A stretch of DNA of 64,000 nt from SAR202 cluster bacterium (GTDB lineage: Bacteria; Chloroflexota; Dehalococcoidia; Lucifugimonadales; UBA2985), in assembly GCA_009391535.1 (NCBI GenBank), contig VFHP01000024.1, forward strand, positions 124,001 through 188,000, given 5' to 3'. Under the pieces are notes generated by a model. It was not told the origin of the DNA. It saw only the letters and a program-made list of their open reading frames with translations, and did not search any database. The translations under genes and the position numbers were made by a program. Below are positions 61,588 through 64,000 of this stretch, piece after piece; the stretch's first letter is position 1; each line of letters begins with the position of its first letter.

Positions 61588-62826
61588 TCAGATAAATTTC
61601 TTAAATACCAAGCAGGTGTTATGGCCGCCGAATCCCAGCGAATTGGAAATGACCACATTAACCTGTTTACGGGTGGGTTTATTGGGTGTGTAATCTAAGT
61701 CACAGTCAGGATCTGGGTTTTCAAGATTTATAGTGGGAGGAATGACGTTATTTTTTATACTGAGGACTGATATCGAAGCCTCAAGAGCGCCTCCAGCTCC
61801 TAACAAATGGCCTGTCATGGATTTTGTGGAACTAATTGATATGTTCTTGGATTGCTCACCGAAGACTGATTTAATCGCCATTGTTTCGTATTTGTCGTTG
61901 AGTGGTGTAGAAGTTCCATGAGCGTTTATATACGACACATCGTTTTTTGACACATTTGCGTGGTTGAGAGCCTTTGTTATGGCTCTGGCTCCTCCTTCAC
62001 CCCCTGGAGCGGGTTGGGTTATGTGATGAGCATCAGCAGTGGCCCCGTGCCCAGCTAACTCTGCCAAAGGTTCTGCTCCTCGTTCTATCGCATGTTCCAA
62101 ACTTTCCAGTATCAAAACACTTGCACCTTCTCCAATCACGAATCCATCTCGATTAGCATCGAATGGTCTGGATGCAGCAATGGGGTTGGAGTTGTTTTTA
62201 GATAGAGCGTGACAGGCGTTGAACCCCGCTATACCTATAGGGCAGATCGGAGCTTCTGCTCCGCCGGTAATAGCAATATCAATCTCACCTTTTCTTATTA
62301 AGGCTGATGCTTCAGCTATGGTATCCGCACCAGTTGCACATGATGATATAGAACTGAAATTTGGCCCTTTAGCTCCTACTAACATGGAAACCCTGCCCGA
62401 GGCCATATCTCCTAGCATCATGGGAATCAAAAAGGGGTTTACTCGGGAAGGTCCTCTTTGAAGTAGGACTTCCATTTCTTTAGATAGAGTGAGAATACCG
62501 CCGATACCACTACCTATCATTACTGAAACTCTCTCTGGATTCTCATTGGATAATTCTATCTTAGCGTTCAACAAAGCTTCTTGTGTTGCCACAGCAGCGA
62601 ATTGTACGAAACGATCCATACGACGAGCCTCTTTTTTATCTAAAAAATCTTCAGGGTTGAAGTTTTTAACCTCGGCTGCTATGTGTGTTTCAAACTGTTC
62701 AGTATCGAAACTTCCGATATAGTCCACACCAGACTTCCCTTCGATAAGTGAATCCCAAGTGGACGAGGCATCCAATCCTAAAGGACTTATTATACCTATC
62801 CCAGTTACAACAACATTTTTGCTCAC
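61588..62826 (-). CDS. fabF: 3-oxoacyl-ACP synthase II
   Basis: 412 residues. VVVTGIGIISPLG at the start, SISSCATGADTI with the nucleophilic cysteine near 165, NAHGTSTPLND with the first His near 304, and MTGHLLGAGG with the second His near 341 make a complete Cys-His-His ketosynthase. It elongates acyl-ACP with malonyl-ACP, complementing the dehydratase and reductases at 40241-43637. ACP and FabD genes are not in the window. Confidence 0.95.
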   Translation of the reverse strand: MSKNVVVTGIGIISPLGLDASSTWDSLIEGKSGVDYIGSFDTEQFETHIAAEVKNFNPEDFLDKKEARRMDRFVQFAAVATQEALLNAKIELSNENPERVSVMIGSGIGGILTLSKEMEVLLQRGPSRVNPFLIPMMLGDMASGRVSMLVGAKGPNFSSISSCATGADTIAEASALIRKGEIDIAITGGAEAPICPIGIAGFNACHALSKNNSNPIAASRPFDANRDGFVIGEGASVLILESLEHAIERGAEPLAELAGHGATADAHHITQPAPGGEGGARAITKALNHANVSKNDVSYINAHGTSTPLNDKYETMAIKSVFGEQSKNISISSTKSMTGHLLGAGGALEASISVLSIKNNVIPPTINLENPDPDCDLDYTPNKPTRKQVNVVISNSLGFGGHNTCLVFKKFI

Positions 62827-62939
62827 TGTACATTCCTTTCGTTATTGCAATAAATTTGGTCTTTGAGTCTGTATGAATCTATTTTATCAGATTTTTGTTC
62901 AATTACATAAAATTTGTAAATCAATGCAAAAAATCGGCA

Positions 62940-62948
62940 TGCTATAAT
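62940..62948 (+). promoter_or_regulatory. Extended -10 promoter of the tRNA nucleotidyltransferase gene
   Basis: TGC directly followed by a perfect TATAAT (62943-62948), 31 bases before the GTG start; no good -35 box, as is common with extended -10 promoters. Confidence 0.5.
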
Positions 62949-62979
62949 TCCAGCATTCAATAATTACGGGGACATTGTA

Positions 62980-64000
62980 GTGCAAATATTTACTAAATTG
63001 GAACAATTTATGCCACCAATTAAATTGGAGTTACTGAATAACATTGGTAAGACGGCTACCGACTATGGAGTTTCTGTGTATATAGTTGGAGGAACTGTGA
63101 GGGATATCTTGTTAGGCAGAACACCTAGGGATATTGACATTGTTGTCGAGGGTGATGGAATCAAATTATCTCATATTTTGGCATCTAAAATGGGAGGTAG
63201 TGTATTATCTGTTTCCAGATTCTTAACGTCTAAACTACGTATAAAAGGAAATGCTTTCGACATTGTAACTGCCAGGCGAGAATCATACCCTCGTCCTGGG
63301 GCTTTACCTATTGTATCTCAGGGTAGTCTTAGAGATGATTTAGCAAGGAGAGATTTTTCAATTAACGCTATGGCTTTAAGAATTAATGCTTGGGGCCAAG
63401 AACAGATTGCTGATCCATTTGGAGGACAGAAAGATTTAGAACATTCCCAAATAAGAATCCTTCAAGAAACAAGTTTCCAAGATGATGCTACAAGGATTAT
63501 GAGAGCTATCAAATATGAGAAACGGCTGGGAATGGTTTTGGAAAAAGGAACAGAATCCTCATTAATATCTAATTTATCTATGCTCGATACCATAGAGGGA
63601 TATAGATTGAGGAAAGAATTGAAGCTTTGGTTTGAGGAACCATTATGCTCCAGTATTTTGGTTAGGGCATCCGATTTGGGAGTTATAGAGGCTTTGGATA
63701 ACGGCCTTAATCAAGGCGTAACATTTGTGCGGAAAGAGAGTTGGTTATGGGATAAGAAAATGGAGACTGAAAGATTCTGGTTGTCCCTCATAGCTTACTT
63801 CATGAATTATGATGAATGTTCACACTTCATCGCAAGATTTGGGTTTAGGGGTGGTTTAGCAAAAATAATTTGGGCCACAAACAGACTGAAATGTTTGGCA
63901 GATTCATTAATATTGACTGATAAAGGTGATCTACAATATCAACGCTATCTGGACTGTTATGATCATTCTATCCTTAGGATAGTTGCGTTGATTAACAGAA
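62980..64000 (+). CDS. tRNA nucleotidyltransferase / poly(A) polymerase family protein (cut by window end)
   Basis: The frame runs open to the last base. GTG at 62980 has GGGGA seven bases upstream; ATG at 63010 is in frame. The nucleotidyltransferase core is plain: VYIVGGTVRDILLG (about 36-49), RDIDIVVEGDG with the metal aspartates (about 52-62), then RRDFSINAMAL near 126 and DPFGGQKDL, FQDDATRIMRAIKYEKRLG. It adds CCA to tRNA or, as part of a split system, only C or A residues; the missing C-terminal half is needed to decide. Both tRNA genes here already encode CCA, so it may serve mainly in repair. Confidence 0.9.
   Translation, partial: MQIFTKLEQFMPPIKLELLNNIGKTATDYGVSVYIVGGTVRDILLGRTPRDIDIVVEGDGIKLSHILASKMGGSVLSVSRFLTSKLRIKGNAFDIVTARRESYPRPGALPIVSQGSLRDDLARRDFSINAMALRINAWGQEQIADPFGGQKDLEHSQIRILQETSFQDDATRIMRAIKYEKRLGMVLEKGTESSLISNLSMLDTIEGYRLRKELKLWFEEPLCSSILVRASDLGVIEALDNGLNQGVTFVRKESWLWDKKMETERFWLSLIAYFMNYDECSHFIARFGFRGGLAKIIWATNRLKCLADSLILTDKGDLQYQRYLDCYDHSILRIVALINR

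Noticed and set aside
1-64000. CRISPR arrays, insertion sequences, rRNA genes, replication origin
   Set aside because: No regularly spaced repeats, transposase motifs, rRNA signatures or DnaA-box clusters were noticed on either strand.

Overview
The window is about 64 kb of dense, mostly housekeeping bacterial chromosome, AT-rich by eye (roughly 40% G+C), with about 56 protein genes on both strands and two tRNA genes. I see no rRNA, CRISPR array, transposase or prophage. TTG is often the start codon, and promoters close to TTGACA-N17-TAGAAT/TATAAT recur. The gene set suggests a free-living heterotroph of the phylum Chloroflexota, possibly a marine SAR202/Dehalococcoidia-like lineage: a DnaB/DnaD/DnaC-like primosome locus with an N-terminal zinc motif, a DUF151 nuclease, a two-subunit transketolase, lipoproteins with long Ala/Pro/Thr linkers, and DUF35-thiolase pairs. 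That placement is inference; no marker tree was possible.

Layout. 1-510: end of an MFS transporter. 636-4145: cobalamin-dependent methionine synthase, convergent with a five-gene minus-strand operon (9003-4142) for transketolase N and C subunits, a DUF362 protein, a DUF502 membrane protein and epoxyqueuosine reductase. 9046-10281: putative secreted metallopeptidase. 10425-12402: DUF151 nuclease, CitE-like lyase and FolB. 12692-16700: ribosomal protein L9, DnaB helicase, DnaD-like protein and a double-ATPase helicase loader. 16702-17121: a candidate cysteine-rich micro-gene and tRNA-Glu. 17455-21667: peptide-type ABC transporter (lipoprotein plus two permeases, no ATPase). 22024-25569: class V aminotransferase, an unknown protein and PurA. 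25577-29278: heat-shock operon CbpA-HspR-ClpC. 29632-37848: AlaS, RuvX, AroE, AroC, ProB, ProA. 37864-40063: HtrA-like lipoprotein protease and YihY membrane protein.

40241-43637 is a type II fatty acid synthesis cluster (two hotdog dehydratase subunits, PlsX, FabG, FabL-type enoyl reductase); FabF lies at the far end of the window. 43672-45123 holds Fe-S accessory genes (YgfZ and A-type carrier). 45331-46441: tRNA-Ile and YvcK. 46561-50235 is a tandem duplication of a DUF35 zinc-ribbon protein plus thiolase-like protein, followed by an internally duplicated HAD phosphatase (50413-51369). 51623-53544 encodes Sat and an iron-sulfur APS reductase, which together take sulfate to sulfite. 53650-64000 holds UvrC, IspH, XerD, Lgt, RecJ, FabF, a tRNA nucleotidyltransferase family gene cut by the window end, and several small unknown proteins.

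The most unusual signals are: a perfect 23-bp inverted repeat inside the 3' end of rplI; a fused tandem helicase loader whose two ATPase sites look differently damaged; a promoter-equipped 22-codon gene with an MCxxCGC start; the DUF35-thiolase duplication in which the second thiolase lacks the nucleophilic cysteine; the double-HAD gene with a Cys/His tail, preceded by mutually exclusive hairpins; and paired TGATATATCA palindromes between alaS and the heat-shock operon.
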